The position numbers and the translations under genes were made by a program. The notes beneath the pieces were generated by a model. That model had not been told where the DNA came from, searched no databases, and was given only the letters and a program-made list of their open reading frames with translations. Shown one piece after another: positions 47,663 to 60,400 of a stretch of DNA of 64,000 nt. This DNA comes from Apostichopus japonicus. Taxonomy: Eukaryota; Echinodermata; Holothuroidea; Aspidochirotida; Stichopodidae. Location: the NCBI RefSeq assembly GCF_037975245.1, contig NC_092580.1:10455001-10519000 (forward strand), written 5' to 3'. Numbering within the stretch: the first letter of the stretch is position 1; every line of letters starts with the position of its first letter.

Positions 47663-50549
47663 AATACCGTACTACATCACTGTCATTAAGAGTACCAAAC
47701 CTACAGAGAAGCCAATATTACACCAACTATAAGATTGTCTTCCCTTTGAACATTCCAAACCGTTCTAGAACTATTTATATCATTTGTAGAGTAATCAGGG
47801 TTTAATTCATGAATTAGCTTGGATTCCCAACATTCCCGTTGCCTAGAAACAGTTTTCATAATAAAGTATCATAACCACACGCTAATAGGAAGTTGGAAAA
47901 CCTTCGACTTTTATATAATAATTTAAAAAAAACTAGACAAAATATTGAAAAATGCACTTTTAACAAGCTTAAATAACCCTGGTTATATTGTGCGTATGTT
48001 GTCATAGACAGGAATAATTGTTTTTTTGTTGTTGAAAAAACCCGCAGTTATACACACTGCCTCCAACCGAGTCTCTTCACATGACCTAATACCCTGTTGG
48101 CCTGTGACTTGTTTGCCATAGGAGACTGTCATACATAGCTAGCATAACATTCATGTCAAACGTATAATTAGTGCAGTGCTCTCTACATAAACAGGACGGT
48201 CCAACAACGCCTACGCCGTTGTCTGCATAATCACGTATAGTTGGCTGTGATGTAGAGCTAAAAGGGGTTAGAATGTCATAACTGAAATTATGGATCATTA
48301 CAGAGAATTTATCTGCATGAAACAATTTGATAATCTATAGAACTAAATACCGATAGGAAAATATAAAGTTGGCTCATAGGCTGAAAGGACACAGACATAC
48401 ATACACACACGCACACACAACAACAACAAACAAACGAACAAATATGAAATATGTATTTGTTTGAAATTTGATGAGTTGGTTTGTAGGACCTAATCTATAC
48501 TTATGATAGGATTTTTTTCAACATAACAGAAGGACAATGTATATTCTGAGTTTTTTTTTCTCCGCGCAATAACAGTAACATTTGTCACTTTTTGTCACGG
48601 GAGTAGGTATCCACGGATTATGTAAAGAAAAAATCACCGTGACTGTTAAGATATAATGTCGTGCCTATGCCACTTGTTTTTATGATTTGTATAAGATTTA
48701 TCTCACCAAAACACACTAATATAATTAAAATACAGTGGGAAGTCTACTACATATAGTCTACCGGTATGCATTCAATCAAGGCTAGTATGAATTCTTCCTT
48801 ATATGTATGGCTGAACTTTTATGAAACTTTTAAAAAGTTGTACATTTAAAACCAGTTGAAACCTTCGGAACGCCAGTGAGGAAAATAATAGGCTTGTATA
48901 AGAGCAGGACACAGTCGGATGTACTTCCAGTTAACTGAACGAAGGATCATATACTAGTTGTGGAAGTAAGTTTAGTGTTTTTCAAAAAAAAAAAGAAAGA
49001 CGGTTACGAGGACAGCAGAATTTCGGCATACTCGGAACATTATTCCATGTTCATCGTGCATGGATGAGCACCGGCTTATTCCGCAAGCATTCTTCATTTC
49101 CATGAGTGTTCAGACGAATTAGGCCTATTGGGCATGCGTGTATTTGTCGCACCTATGTTGCTGCTCCAGGGGCCGCCAAAGTTCTAGTTATCACGTTACA
49201 GCTCTTATACCGATTCTCCAGTAGTCGACATAAAAGAGAAACACCAAAATTAACAACTGTACACGCGCTACAACAAAGCAACAGTCGGACGTAGTGCTGT
49301 ACCCCCCCCCCCCCCCCGGTGATTTACATACTACGTTATTTAATAATCATAAGTTTACTTTCAAAATTGTAAAAAAAAATAACAGGATGAGATTTCTATT
49401 TTCGATGAATTTTACATCCATTATTCATGGAATTTCCTCCCTCCTTTTTCTTCGCTTCTTTTAATTTCTCCTTCAAACCAAAAGGTGTTCCGTCATTTCG
49501 CCCTCGGGGAAGTAAGACTAATGACATATACGTATAAATACAAATCAACTCATTCCCAAGATATTTCCAAATCGTGTAAAATTATGAATCCTTAAATTCT
49601 TAACATATATCATGATTTGTGTTACATTTACTATAAAGTATAGGCAGATGCCATTAGCATAGGAATAGTACATGCATTGGTAATAACATCAGGGGCCCAT
49701 TCACCAGATCAGTCAACAGCGATTTAAAAAAAAGAAGTTATGAGAGCTTAGAGTAGCTTTCCGATTAGATTTTGATAAGTTTTTGTTATGTTTGTCGATC
49801 AGTGTTGATCGATGGTAAAATGTTAATTCTTACATCAATTATAAAAAAGAAAAACTCTCCGATAAGCCACAAAACGTCGGCAATCTCATCGAATTCTGTC
49901 AGTGATCTCTGCTTTAATTCTGAGTTGGAAGGGCAAAAACAATCAGGGGAGGTCAGGGGGAAACAACTCCCTCTCCTGGGGGTCAACCTGGGTCGTGGAA
50001 AATATGGAAGAGGCCGGGGAAAACATGGGATATATGAAGAGTGCAAAAACAGGAGGCGCGATGACACCATTGTACATGCAGGGCCCGAACTGGCTCCCTT
50101 CGCCAACAAGAAGGTCACATTACTCGTGTCCTGTAACTTGTGAACTTGTTTTGTACACATGATGATCACTCATAATGTGGCACAGCGGCCTGCAATAATG
50201 GGGGAGGGGCGTACCCCGGCGTTGCTATACGAGCATAACTTTTTGATTCTCAATTTTGATCGATTTTATACAATGTAAGACATTAACTTGATAAAAATCA
50301 ACTTTCATATCAAATTACGAGGTAAATGCAGACATTTTGTTAAAAGTTTCGTGTTTCTTTTAATTTTTCGTAATTTTTTACAGTTAGGTAAGTTCCTCAA
50401 AAGCAACACAAAACCCAGTGGGAGAAAATAACACGTTGATGGCATCATAAAGATATATTTTTAGCTTGTTACAAATTTAACACGGACAAATGGTTTTGAC
50501 ATTCATCCAAGCTGCTATGATAATATAAGAACATTTTTTGTGTTTGAAT

Positions 50550-50710
50550 TATTAGAATTTAAAAAACCATGGATCGACGTTAAGATTTACGACTGCACTG
50601 ATTTGCCGAAGTCATCATCAATTTATAGTTTTAAAGGTGGCATTCCAGAGATTAAGCATACTGTAAATGTACATGATTATTAAATGGCAAAAGCCGGAAT
50701 AGCTATAGAA
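50550..50710 (+). repeat. Dispersed repeat, copy A
   Basis: Shares with 58110-58275 the ordered words GAATTATTA-AATT, CATGGAT/AATGGATT, GTCATCATCAATTT, TTTAAAGG, ATTCCAGAGATTAAGCATA (copy B: GTTCCAAAGATTAAGCATA) and ATAGCTAT-GAAA. Same orientation, about 75-80% similar by eye. Confidence 0.65.
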
Positions 50711-51278
50711 ATATTACTTTCACTAAATTTTTCTTTTCTTTTCTCTTGTACTATGACAAGAATCTACCTTTATTGCTCCCTTTTTGAGCAACGTTTGACG
50801 CGTCCTACTATAACTTAGAAGAAAAACAAATACTTCAGCATATGTGATCTGACATAATTGTGTAACCGATCAATTTGAAACGTGAAAGTCACATGGTGAC
50901 ACGATTTCCTGTCTCTTACCTGTTTCCCTTCTAGCATTTGTCTTAAATTTAATGAGATATCACAGACAGTGGGGTTGGGGGGGGTGGGGGGACAACATCA
51001 GAGGGGCACTTTCTCATTACAACTTTCTCACTACAACCACCACTCGTTATGCAGTTAACCAATAAACACCGGCCATATCACTTAAATATATATGATGTGT
51101 TAATATTATTATGGTGCACGTGAATAATTAAAATAAAAATAAGGCTTAAGATATCCAAAAGACAGTTCTTCATCAAAAGAGCACATTTTATTTGCCAGTA
51201 CGGCACATTTGCTATTCTGGAAAAAAAGAGGGGGCACGTGCCCCAGTGCCCCCCCCTCCCCCTCGGCTCCTACTCCCT

Positions 51279-51329
51279 ATATATATATATATATATATAT
51301 AAATGTGCGTGGGTGTGTGTGTGTGTGTA
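51279..51329. repeat. TA plus GT compound microsatellite
   Basis: Eleven TA steps followed by AAATGTGCGTGG and a GT tract. Confidence 0.9.
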
Positions 51330-54145
51330 CTGTGTAAAAGAGGAAATTTAAATAAAGCCCTAAGCATACATTGCTCACTCTTAGCATTGTTCATGAAGAC
51401 TCTCAAATTTCGTCTTTCTAACTCAGACAACCACTAATGGTAAAATTGATATAGCCTTAGGGTCTCATTCGCCATTTTGTATGTTCAATTTGTCGGCACT
51501 CCGATAATTTCGTATGCAGCCTTAGTTCCTTCAGTGATAAAAGGTCCTCCACTTGTTATCTGTTGCCTTCTTTAACAAGAAAATGACAAATTTATTAAGT
51601 TCAAATTGACTGTCATTCAAAAACCGGTTGTAAGGCAAGAAAAACACTTCCATTTATAACAACAAATGGACTCAGGCTATTCTGATTATTATTGCTTAAA
51701 TTTGTTGTTTATTCTTTGGGTTTTTATTGCCTTTTTTCAACTAAAAATGACTACAGAAGCGTGTAAATGTCATCAAGTTTTATTCCTGTCGGTTAATACA
51801 AATACTTCATTTTGGCCACACAAAAAATGGTTAAAAATGTTTCGCAAATATGTCTTCTTTTACTTCAAATATCTATACTCTGCAGAAACAACATATTCCA
51901 AATTATTGAGTTAACAAGTTAAGCTAAAACATCTTCAAATTGCTAAAAATTTCTTGTAACACACCTTCCTAACGTATATCTTAGCAATGATAAGCACTTG
52001 AAACCGAGAAGGATATTTCCGTCAGTTAGCGAAAGTTGTAATTGACAGTTTATTGTTATTGAATTAACATAATGACTTGGTTATGTTACAATCTATTGTT
52101 CTATACTCTCTTGTGTGTTGTTTCGTTTCCAAATGTGGCAGAACCACGGATAGTCATATTACATGGGAAGGCATGGAAACGTAGGTGGGGGGGGGGGGGG
52201 TGGGAGATATTGAAATAGTTTTAAATAAATTGAAATTGAGATAGTAAGTCATCTATACTAAACACGATCTAGCATATTTCATCTTGACCTTGGTCAGGAG
52301 GTGGCAAAATTTCCAACGCCTGAAATATTTAGAAAAAGTGCATATGGGAACATTTCAGTATCACACAACATATTTCAACATTGTACACTAGAGTCTATTA
52401 GATTGCATAACGCACAATGTTATCGTGTATTTTCCTGAGAAGTATGAAATCAATCGTATGGTATCATCTGTCATTGGTTTTATTTTCGGGATATCGCCCT
52501 CTCCCCCACCCGCCCCCCCCCCCCCTCCATCGACCATCCCCTTCAACTTCCAACAGACCACCTCAGCACACGATCGTCTTGAACAAATTTGATTGAATTT
52601 ATGAACCATATAACATTGAGTTGGTCGTTCAATGCTCCATTAATCTATCAAGTTCCCCAGTCAGACGGCTTTCAGATGCTTTTCTACTATGTGGACCTTA
52701 CATTCATACAAACATCAGTTAAGACTTGTAAAAGTAGCAGCCACCTGTCAGGGGCTCGGAATCATATGTTACTGAAACTGATCTTGCGGTTCACTATTAG
52801 AGTGGACGTTACGATTACGTCATTCATATTAATTGATCTGTACCTACGATTACTGTAGGATATCAAATCTATACAATTAAACTTTCCTATCAAACCTTCT
52901 GCAAATATCAGAATACTATCTCTTTCCAACGGTAGAATTCCGCGTTTTAATTGATCTATATAGTGTTATTCATACAAAATATATCCATGGCATTGTGCAC
53001 CCACTCCGCGTATCAGACCCCCTTTAACAAATAGGGCGAGAATTGACGATATTGGTCCAGGGTTGCTATCGTGATATGCTATAATGTCTCAAAGACATTA
53101 TGAGCTCCACGTTAGCTAACCTGACGCTATTACGGGGCTGCCTAAAGGATATTGATAGTCAGTCGGAAAGTGGAGAAAGCGGCTGGGGTGTTAATTCTAA
53201 ATCACTAACAATATTTTCACCGCTATTTCACAATTCATGTTATGACTAACGCTGTGACAGCATTGCTACATAGGTAGGCAACTCCAAACATCGGCATCAA
53301 ATGAATTTTGACGTTAGCTGTGTTTTTTGTAGCCTTATTTATTTCTGAATATGATGAACCTGTAGATTGCACCAGCTAACGGGCCTGGGTTTGTGTCGGT
53401 ATAGACGTTTAAGCCGATTTTTCAATTATTTGGGAGCATTAACTGGTGCAACAGCGCAAGGAAAGTGTCGACGAGCCCCAGTCCATGCAAGGCTAAAGTC
53501 TCTGACGAAATGTACTGAAAAACTTGTAGCATTAATTTCAGGTTTTTGTGTTGTTGTATACTTATGACTCATCATCAGTGGGTATTCATCGAGCTATGAC
53601 GTCACAAAGCGACACATTCACAGCAGTATTATGTTTGGCTCACGTGGAGGCTGTACAACTGTACATACTGCCGGACTTGTCCATGGTATATAAGAAGGTT
53701 TAGATTATGTGGCACTACATTCCATGTACCGCTAAAATTGTGATTGCACAATCAAACGAGGATCTAATTGAAAAAAAAGCGTCTTTATTGCTGTATGCGA
53801 TAATGGAATTAAAAATTAATAATAATAATAATATTAATAATAATAATAATAACTACCAACCATACTAAAAACCCATTCTTATCATTTAAAATGTACCAGG
53901 AATGTAAATTAAGGCTAAGATCTAACGATCCGATCTTACGAAATCATAATTTGTTTTAGTAACTTATTAAATTCTTCACACGAGTTCACAGTTTGTTTCA
54001 AAAAAGTAAAGGTATCCTAATGGGTTACCGTACAAAGATGATGAAACATATTCCCAAAATTGTATCTGAGAGCAAACTGTATACAATATAGTAGTATACA
54101 TGTTAAATGTTAGCTTCACACACCAATGCATGTCAAGAGGCTTGC

Positions 54146-54241
54146 ATGTGTGTGTGGGGGGCGGGGGCTGGCTGCTAAGGTGGGGGGGGGGCTGATGAGG
54201 TGGGGGGCTGGTGAGGTGGGGGGGGGGGGCTGGTGAGGGGA
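54146..54241. repeat. G-rich tandem repeat (GGTGGGGGG-CTG-TGA units)
   Basis: Repeats of GGGGGCTGGTGAGGTGG with runs of 5 to 11 G. Four or more G runs are close together on one strand, so G-quadruplex formation is possible. Confidence 0.8.
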
Positions 54242-54524
54242 GTTGAACCTAATTCGGCGCATATACGAGCATTTTAAAAGCAACACAAAAAAGCAAACAA
54301 ACCAAGACCAATAATATCTTTATTCTGTCGTACGGTTTTTTTTTTCCTTTTATTACTTTAGACAATATTATAAAACAAATAAGGCTAAAGGAATTCCACT
54401 CTGTAATTAAAAACTCACCAAAAGAAATGTGTTTAAGACAATGGAAACATCTTCCCGTTGTGTTACCGGCCATAATGTAAACCAGCCTATGTAATGTATG
54501 TAATGTATATAGGCCTAATGTATG

Positions 54525-54592
54525 TAATGTATATATATATATATATTTATATATATATAAATATATATATTTATATATGTATATACATATAT

Positions 54593-54626
<34 letters not shown>

Positions 54627-54628
54627 TC

Positions 54629-54682
<54 letters not shown>
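54525..54682. repeat. ~155-bp AT dinucleotide microsatellite
   Basis: Almost pure (AT)n with interruptions of TTTATATATATAAA type that keep it self-complementary. It reads as an artefactual Ile/Tyr open frame. Confidence 0.95.
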
Positions 54683-56554
54683 CTCATCGAGTTTAGTTTA
54701 TCGGAAGAAGATTTTTACGCTTAATGAAAACACATTTAGAAGTAAGGTATCACGTTTTTCCTCACCTCTCTTTATCTCGTCAAAATATCACAACAACTTT
54801 TGTAGCGGCGATAAAATGGACATAAGTTGGCCATTGGCAATTTCTGTTTCTAATTCAGAGGCCAACCATTTCAATACCAATTTTTAATTTTCATGAAAGT
54901 ACCCTCTAAACACCGACAGCTAAATTATTGAAAGGGGGGCTGAGAACAAGTTGGAAAAAAAACGCATACATCCCTTCCGGCTAATTGCATAGATGCCCCA
55001 TATATAAGTTCATAACTTGATGAAATAGGAAATACAGACAGGCAGCTGTGTAACAGGTACCTAGGGAGAGTTTTTTGGGGGGCTTTTTGCTGATTTCAAA
55101 AGCTTCACTGTGTATTTGTTAATTTGCACAGGATGGATTGTGTTTCATTTTTTGCCTCCAGTAACCTCCTATTGAGCTAAAACAACATTTGCAGAGAGCT
55201 ACAATAAATATTTAGAAAAGAATATTGCTATGTATTAAAGGGATTCTATACAATGAAGCAAAATTAAAAAAAAAATTAAAAAAATCTCCGGGTGATATCA
55301 AAGCTCAGCGAAATTCTCACACTAGGCAGTCTGTATCACCATAGCAACAATGTCAACAAGAAAGGTCCTTACATTGCGCCATTCGAATTAACTTATTCAT
55401 TTTTTTTTCTTCTTGTGAACACTATAGTGCGTGTCACTAAATTATAAATACCATGCTGTATTGGGCCAGTCAAATACACCCATGTTTTTTTTATTTTCAA
55501 GAAAGACAACAAGTGCGTGTAAAGTTGTATTTTTCAACAAACGTGGCCTTTTTCTTGAGTTTGGTCAATAGCGATCTTAAATTTGAGTAATTCTCGGTAG
55601 GTTTGCTAAAATTGCAGATCGTGGGTTGAAAAGCAGCTTTATAAGCAATGGAAAAATGTAAACCTGAAAATCCTAAGATCGCAAAGGTTCATCGCCTCAG
55701 CTATTTGACCACGACGCCTTCTAAATATTCCACTGCAGTCCTACAGTATAGATGGAAACCCCAACCTTAACATCTTGTTCTTTTCTGAATATCAAAAATT
55801 CAGTAGTGATAATAATATGTATAAAACTGTTTTTTTAAGGGTTTTTACAGTAACAACCTTTCCTCAACCAAACTAAACATGTATAGTATGTTATGTTATC
55901 ACGACACATGGTATTTAAATTGCTTTAACATTTTCATTTGTAATAATCATGTTGTTAAAATCTCTTTGAAATTTGAAGAAAAAAACTTGTTAGGAATATT
56001 TGGTTAGCTGCATGGGCAATAGTTGCGCTTGGTTTCATTATTTCGTCAGGATACAATAATTCTTTTTGTGAGAATTTATTTTCCCCTCATGTAGATAAAT
56101 GATTTGTAAATGATTGTACAGACAGACCGACACATTTATAACTCAAACTGTCATGAAATGATTCCTCTTTTGTGTATACTCTGCTATCGACATACCTTTT
56201 GCGATAAAATACGCTTTTGTGGTTGACACATATGTGAATCATGCAGATTGGAAACATTAACTTACAGCACGTTTTTTTCATAAGTCAATTGCTATCAACA
56301 GTTGTGCTATCGGAATATTTTACTTTTTATAGCAATTAATGCCTCATTTGATCTGGTCTGCTGCTGAGAACTGCACAAATATTCCTTGTATCCCCCTTCC
56401 TCCCTCCACCCCTGAACATTTCTGCCCATTTGTCGAATTGTCACATTTTCAAATGTTATTGTATTGCCAATGAATATTATATATTTTTTCATTTTCATAA
56501 TGAAATCCATATCTCACAAAATAAGATCACCTATTACATACACTTTCATATTTA
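54683..56554. other. Intergenic, no gene recognised
   Basis: AT-rich sequence without supported exons or obvious mobile-element ends. Confidence 0.45.
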
Positions 56555-56646
56555 GGTACGTTAACATTATGCATTTTTAGGTATGTTAACATTATGCATC
56601 TTTTGGTATGTTAACATTATGCATTTGTAGGTATGTTAACATTATG
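56555..56646. repeat. 25-bp tandem repeat, 3.7 copies
   Basis: GGTATGTTAACATTATGCAT plus five bases, starting at 56555, 56580, 56605 and 56630, an exact 25-bp period with few mismatches. It lies about 100 bp beyond the stop of the two-transmembrane exon. Confidence 0.9.
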
Positions 56647-56747
56647 AAGGTCATGCATATTCATCATGCAACTGTCTCCAACCAACAGTTATTCCATTTT
56701 TTTTTCGTATTATGCTATGTTCGTATAAAGTGTTTTTCATTTTTTAA

Positions 56748-57047
56748 TCATACTGTTGAAACGGGATCTGCCGTCACTGTATTTAATGGAACAAGTTGAT
56801 GGGCGAGCCGTAACTGCTCTTTCCTAGACTTTGAAATCCGTTGAAAGTTTCTCGCGAACCAACCCAAGAAAGTTAATAAACCACAGAGAGAGGCTACGAC
56901 GAGGAAGAGAAGAAGCCAACAGTCTCCAGTGAATGCAAATTGCACTGCGTATAAGTGAGCTATTAGTAAGTAAACTGAGACAGCAAAAACTCCAATCAGA
57001 AGAAAGAGTAACATGGTAGACGAAACCAGGGAGTCTTCGTCCGATTT
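56748..57047 (-). CDS. Terminal exon of a partial gene: two-transmembrane protein C-terminus
   Basis: An open exon of 99 codons plus stop on the minus strand, preceded by a long pyrimidine tract and TTCACAG (57048-57110), as good an acceptor as any in the confirmed genes. It begins KSDEDSLVSSTM in phase 0 and has two hydrophobic helices (about residues 12-35 and 43-65) joined by a short AFTGDCW loop. A basic stretch (RNFQRISKSRKEQ) and a short tail follow. This predicts a membrane protein with both ends on the same side. I could not identify upstream exons, which must lie beyond 57.1 kb, and I do not recognise the family. It could also be a single small gene that starts at the internal Met. 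Confidence 0.5.
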   Translation of the reverse strand, partial: KSDEDSLVSSTMLLFLLIGVFAVSVYLLIAHLYAVQFAFTGDCWLLLFLVVASLCGLLTFLGWFARNFQRISKSRKEQLRLAHQLVPLNTVTADPVSTV

Positions 57048-57130
57048 CTGTGAAGAGAGGGAAAGCAAAAAGCAAAAACAAAACAAAAATGAAGAGAGAA
57101 ATTATAATCATGAACTTGAAACCATTTTAA

Positions 57131-57493
57131 AGGTCTGCTGTATAGATCCCAACTATAACACGCTATAGCGCGCTATCGTGGAAAAGTTTCTTGAGATTAC
57201 GTAATCGACCTGCCTTGGTCGTAAAATGACCTCTTTTTACCAATAAGTCTGCAACGCCTGCAACAAATTTTTGTTTGTTGTATGAGGGTCTTGATGTGAC
57301 TTAACTTAACTGAAGACATGAACATATTTCCACACAGTGTTACACAAAGAGCGTAATGGTGTTAAAAAGCTACGTAGGCTAATTGTACAGCTAATTGTAC
57401 TGAGGTCGATTTACGACCGTGGCAGGTCGATTACGTAATCACAAAACTTTCCTAGCTATAGCGTGCTATAATTCGAGCCAATAAAGCAGATCT
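57131..57493. mobile_element. 363-bp miniature element with long TIRs and TTAA target duplication
   Basis: Arms of about 100 bp are imperfect inverted repeats: the left begins AGGTCTGCTGTATAGATC and the right complement begins AGATCTGCTTTATTGGCTC. Both contain GATTACGTAATCGACCTGCC and an AACACGCTATAGC-type segment. TTAA flanks at 57127-57130 and 57494-57497. TTAA targets point to the piggyBac or Kolobok superfamilies. No coding capacity. Confidence 0.8.
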
Positions 57494-60400
57494 TTAACTA
57501 GGATAAAACAAATTGCAGCGCCTGTTAAAATGCCGTTGCATATTTCACGGAACTGTTTTGAGAGGAAGCAGAGGGTTGGGGATGGGGGCGGGGGGGGGGG
57601 GGGTTGGGAGAGTCAGCCGGAAAGATGGGGGGGGAATATAACTAACCGAGAAGGCACACCATTGGGGAATACACTTATGTTTTCCTTCAGAGATATGAAA
57701 TGATTTTTAGCTCTATTATAATCTTCAAAGTCCTCACACCATCTCAACTGTCTTTTAAATAATCTTAGTTTTACACTCTCGCCATTTTAAAGGGTGACAA
57801 ACCGTTACAGAAACACTGTCGTTAGACCACATTGTATTTCTATACTACTATATTACTTTCTGGGAATGATCCTTTAAAACCGATTTGAGGCTCATCAATT
57901 AAAGGACTACTTATTCTATCACACAGACTTTATAGTTTAGGTCAGTGCCTCAGATGCAATACAAAACTCAACAAGAAGAAAGTGAGACTTTCATGGCCTC
58001 AAATAAAAGGTATAACATACATCAGTAGTCATCAAGAAAATTGCTGATGGAGTTCATTCAAGGTTGTCCTAATATATTGTTCGTATTAGTAGTTAAACGT
58101 ATACAATTTTCGGTCGAATTATTATAATTCATAAAACAATGGATTAACATTAAAAACATTCAAGTCTACACTGAATAGATGACGTCATCATCAATTTGGA
58201 TTTAAAGGAGCGTTCCAAAGATTAAGCATATTTGTAAAGCTGAATATCTTTGGAAGCCTGTATAGCTATCGAAACATTACCAGCAAGCATTGGTTTCCCG
58301 AAAGGGTAAACTATGTGAGGGGAACCGAGGATTGCAAAGTCGACAATGACTATAACGCGGATCGCAAAGTAGGTATAATTACTATTACGGTTAGATTCGT
58401 CCAACACGGCAGGATACAGAACCGTTGTACTCTAAGCCGAAGCCAAAGTGAATTAATCAGGTCACATAGAAGGATTGGTCCTAAGAGGAATTAACAGCCA
58501 TGACAGAGTAGACGAAACACAGACTTTAACGTCCCAATACTGTTACAGTGTACATGCAAGAAAACTACTGGCTGCAGTTTACTTAGCCGTGGGATGTTAA
58601 TCACTGTTCAAGGTAATGCTACTGAAAACTGTTAAGTAGAAGTAAAATATCTCCATACCAAAAATGTACTGATATTATGGCTATAGAATGCTGCAGGCTT
58701 AACTACAGACGATGTCGCCTTCATGTCTTTGAAAATCTTGTTTAAATTTATATACCATGTTTCATGGAGAGATCAATCATGCAATAGTGTGAACATGCAT
58801 GCTCTTCAGTTGAGGATGTGTCAAATATGACAAGTTTTAATGATTATGAAATGATTGCTATAAATAGAAGTGACCTAGCTGCTGCAGCTGGTTCTTTGTT
58901 TTAATTAGAAATTATTTAATTAGAGTCACGATTAATCTTCATTCACGCTAACTGGTGCAGACAGTAGTATAGAGAGATTATTGTGATCATAGCAAATGTG
59001 TTTTCATGGCATTAATAAATATGTTCTGTTCATATTTTAATTTCTCACCCAATTAAAATCATATTAAACGTCGATATCACGATGGCTTGGTTATGTGCTG
59101 GCAACCACTGCACAGTAGAGTATATGCAGGTATACCATACTAACAATAAGCATTGTTAAAAAATGTTTCATGTCAGAATACCACCAAACTTAAGCTGGCC
59201 AAACATCTCCTAAACTATTTCGTAAGGCATTTCCTACATGTCATCAATCATAATTCACAAAACATACAATAATTTAAGGAGTTTGAGACAAGTTTGTTGT
59301 TATTGCTACTAGGATTTTTTTGCAAAGATTTTCACTCAACACCAGTTGCGAGAAGGGGATATATGCTCTTTCAGCCTTTAATTGCGTTAAAGATTTGCTT
59401 TGATTTACGCAGTGTAATGGACTTATAGCGATATTTTTCGCACACCAATTTGCAGCGAAAAGATAAGGTAAATAATTGGGAAAATGTACGAAGTCGCGTT
59501 AATCGACTGAGTAGCGGTTCAAAGTAGTAGTGAGGTACGGTATAGGCGTAGGACTCGCGCACACCTAGCTACTGTATAGTAAATGCCTTGTTCTAGAGGA
59601 GCCCTTATGGAACAAAAGCCACACTTTCTTCGTAGGTATTTTTGCAGAACTTTTATTTTTAATTGTTTGAGACACTACAATAGGCCTACCTGCTTATTTA
59701 TGGTTCTGAGACGTTTTTTCTTTGTTCAACACCTAGTTTTGGTGGGGAAAAGGTTTAATTTCATACTGCACTAAACATTATTTTCCAATGTGCAATTATT
59801 ACGTAGCACCATGTATCTGCCCAAGTGCCTAACCTTGTTACCAGAAAGTATTGATGTTGTAGATCTGTACTATGGAGACTTGAGCAGCAATGAGCAGCAA
59901 TCATAGTGCCGAGTTGCATTTTGCGTTTTCGAAAGTATATTTTTGGTCACGGTCCCCAAATAGCGAGTACTTTTGACAATATTTGTCGAGGCCCGAGAAG
60001 AAGCCTTTTGTCTTTAGTAGAGATAAATCTGTATGCTGAATACAAGAAAAGTTGCCATCTCAGTTATCAGCTGCCAATGTAAAAATATTGTTTGTCATAT
60101 CTCAATGCTTTTCACTGGACTTCTTTAAAGTATGTTGTTCATCCTGGCTATACGCTACAGCCTATATAATGTATCACATTCATATAAGATTATTCATGTA
60201 GCATCATCGAAACCACACTGCAGTTTTGCTGTCTGGTTTCTGTTGTAATACTCGTGCTGCAAGAAGATGATGATATTGCTTTTAATTTCATGTTAATCAA
60301 ACATGATTAATTTATGATTACTGGAAGTATAAGCAGTATCTCATCGTCATAAAATGATGCCTGCTTGTGAAAAGGAACATGGTCCTATGTGCACTTATTT

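Larger units (their letters stand above)
47691..54145. other. Gene-free stretch with simple repeats
   Basis: No supported exon. It contains a C run (49303-49318), G runs (50977-51000, 52182-52201), a TA then GT microsatellite (51279-51329), an AAT microsatellite (53814-53852), and one copy of a dispersed repeat at 50550-50710. Confidence 0.45.

Noticed and set aside
49772-50169. Overlapping 123- to 127-codon open frames on both strands
   Set aside because: Both strands are open because of local composition. Neither peptide looks like a domain, and I found no supporting splice or start context.
54494-54724. 76-codon Ile/Tyr-rich frame
   Set aside because: A by-product of the (AT)n microsatellite.
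58222-58407. 61-codon hydrophobic frame as an upstream exon of the two-TM gene
   Set aside because: It overlaps the dispersed repeat and has only a weak donor and no acceptor.
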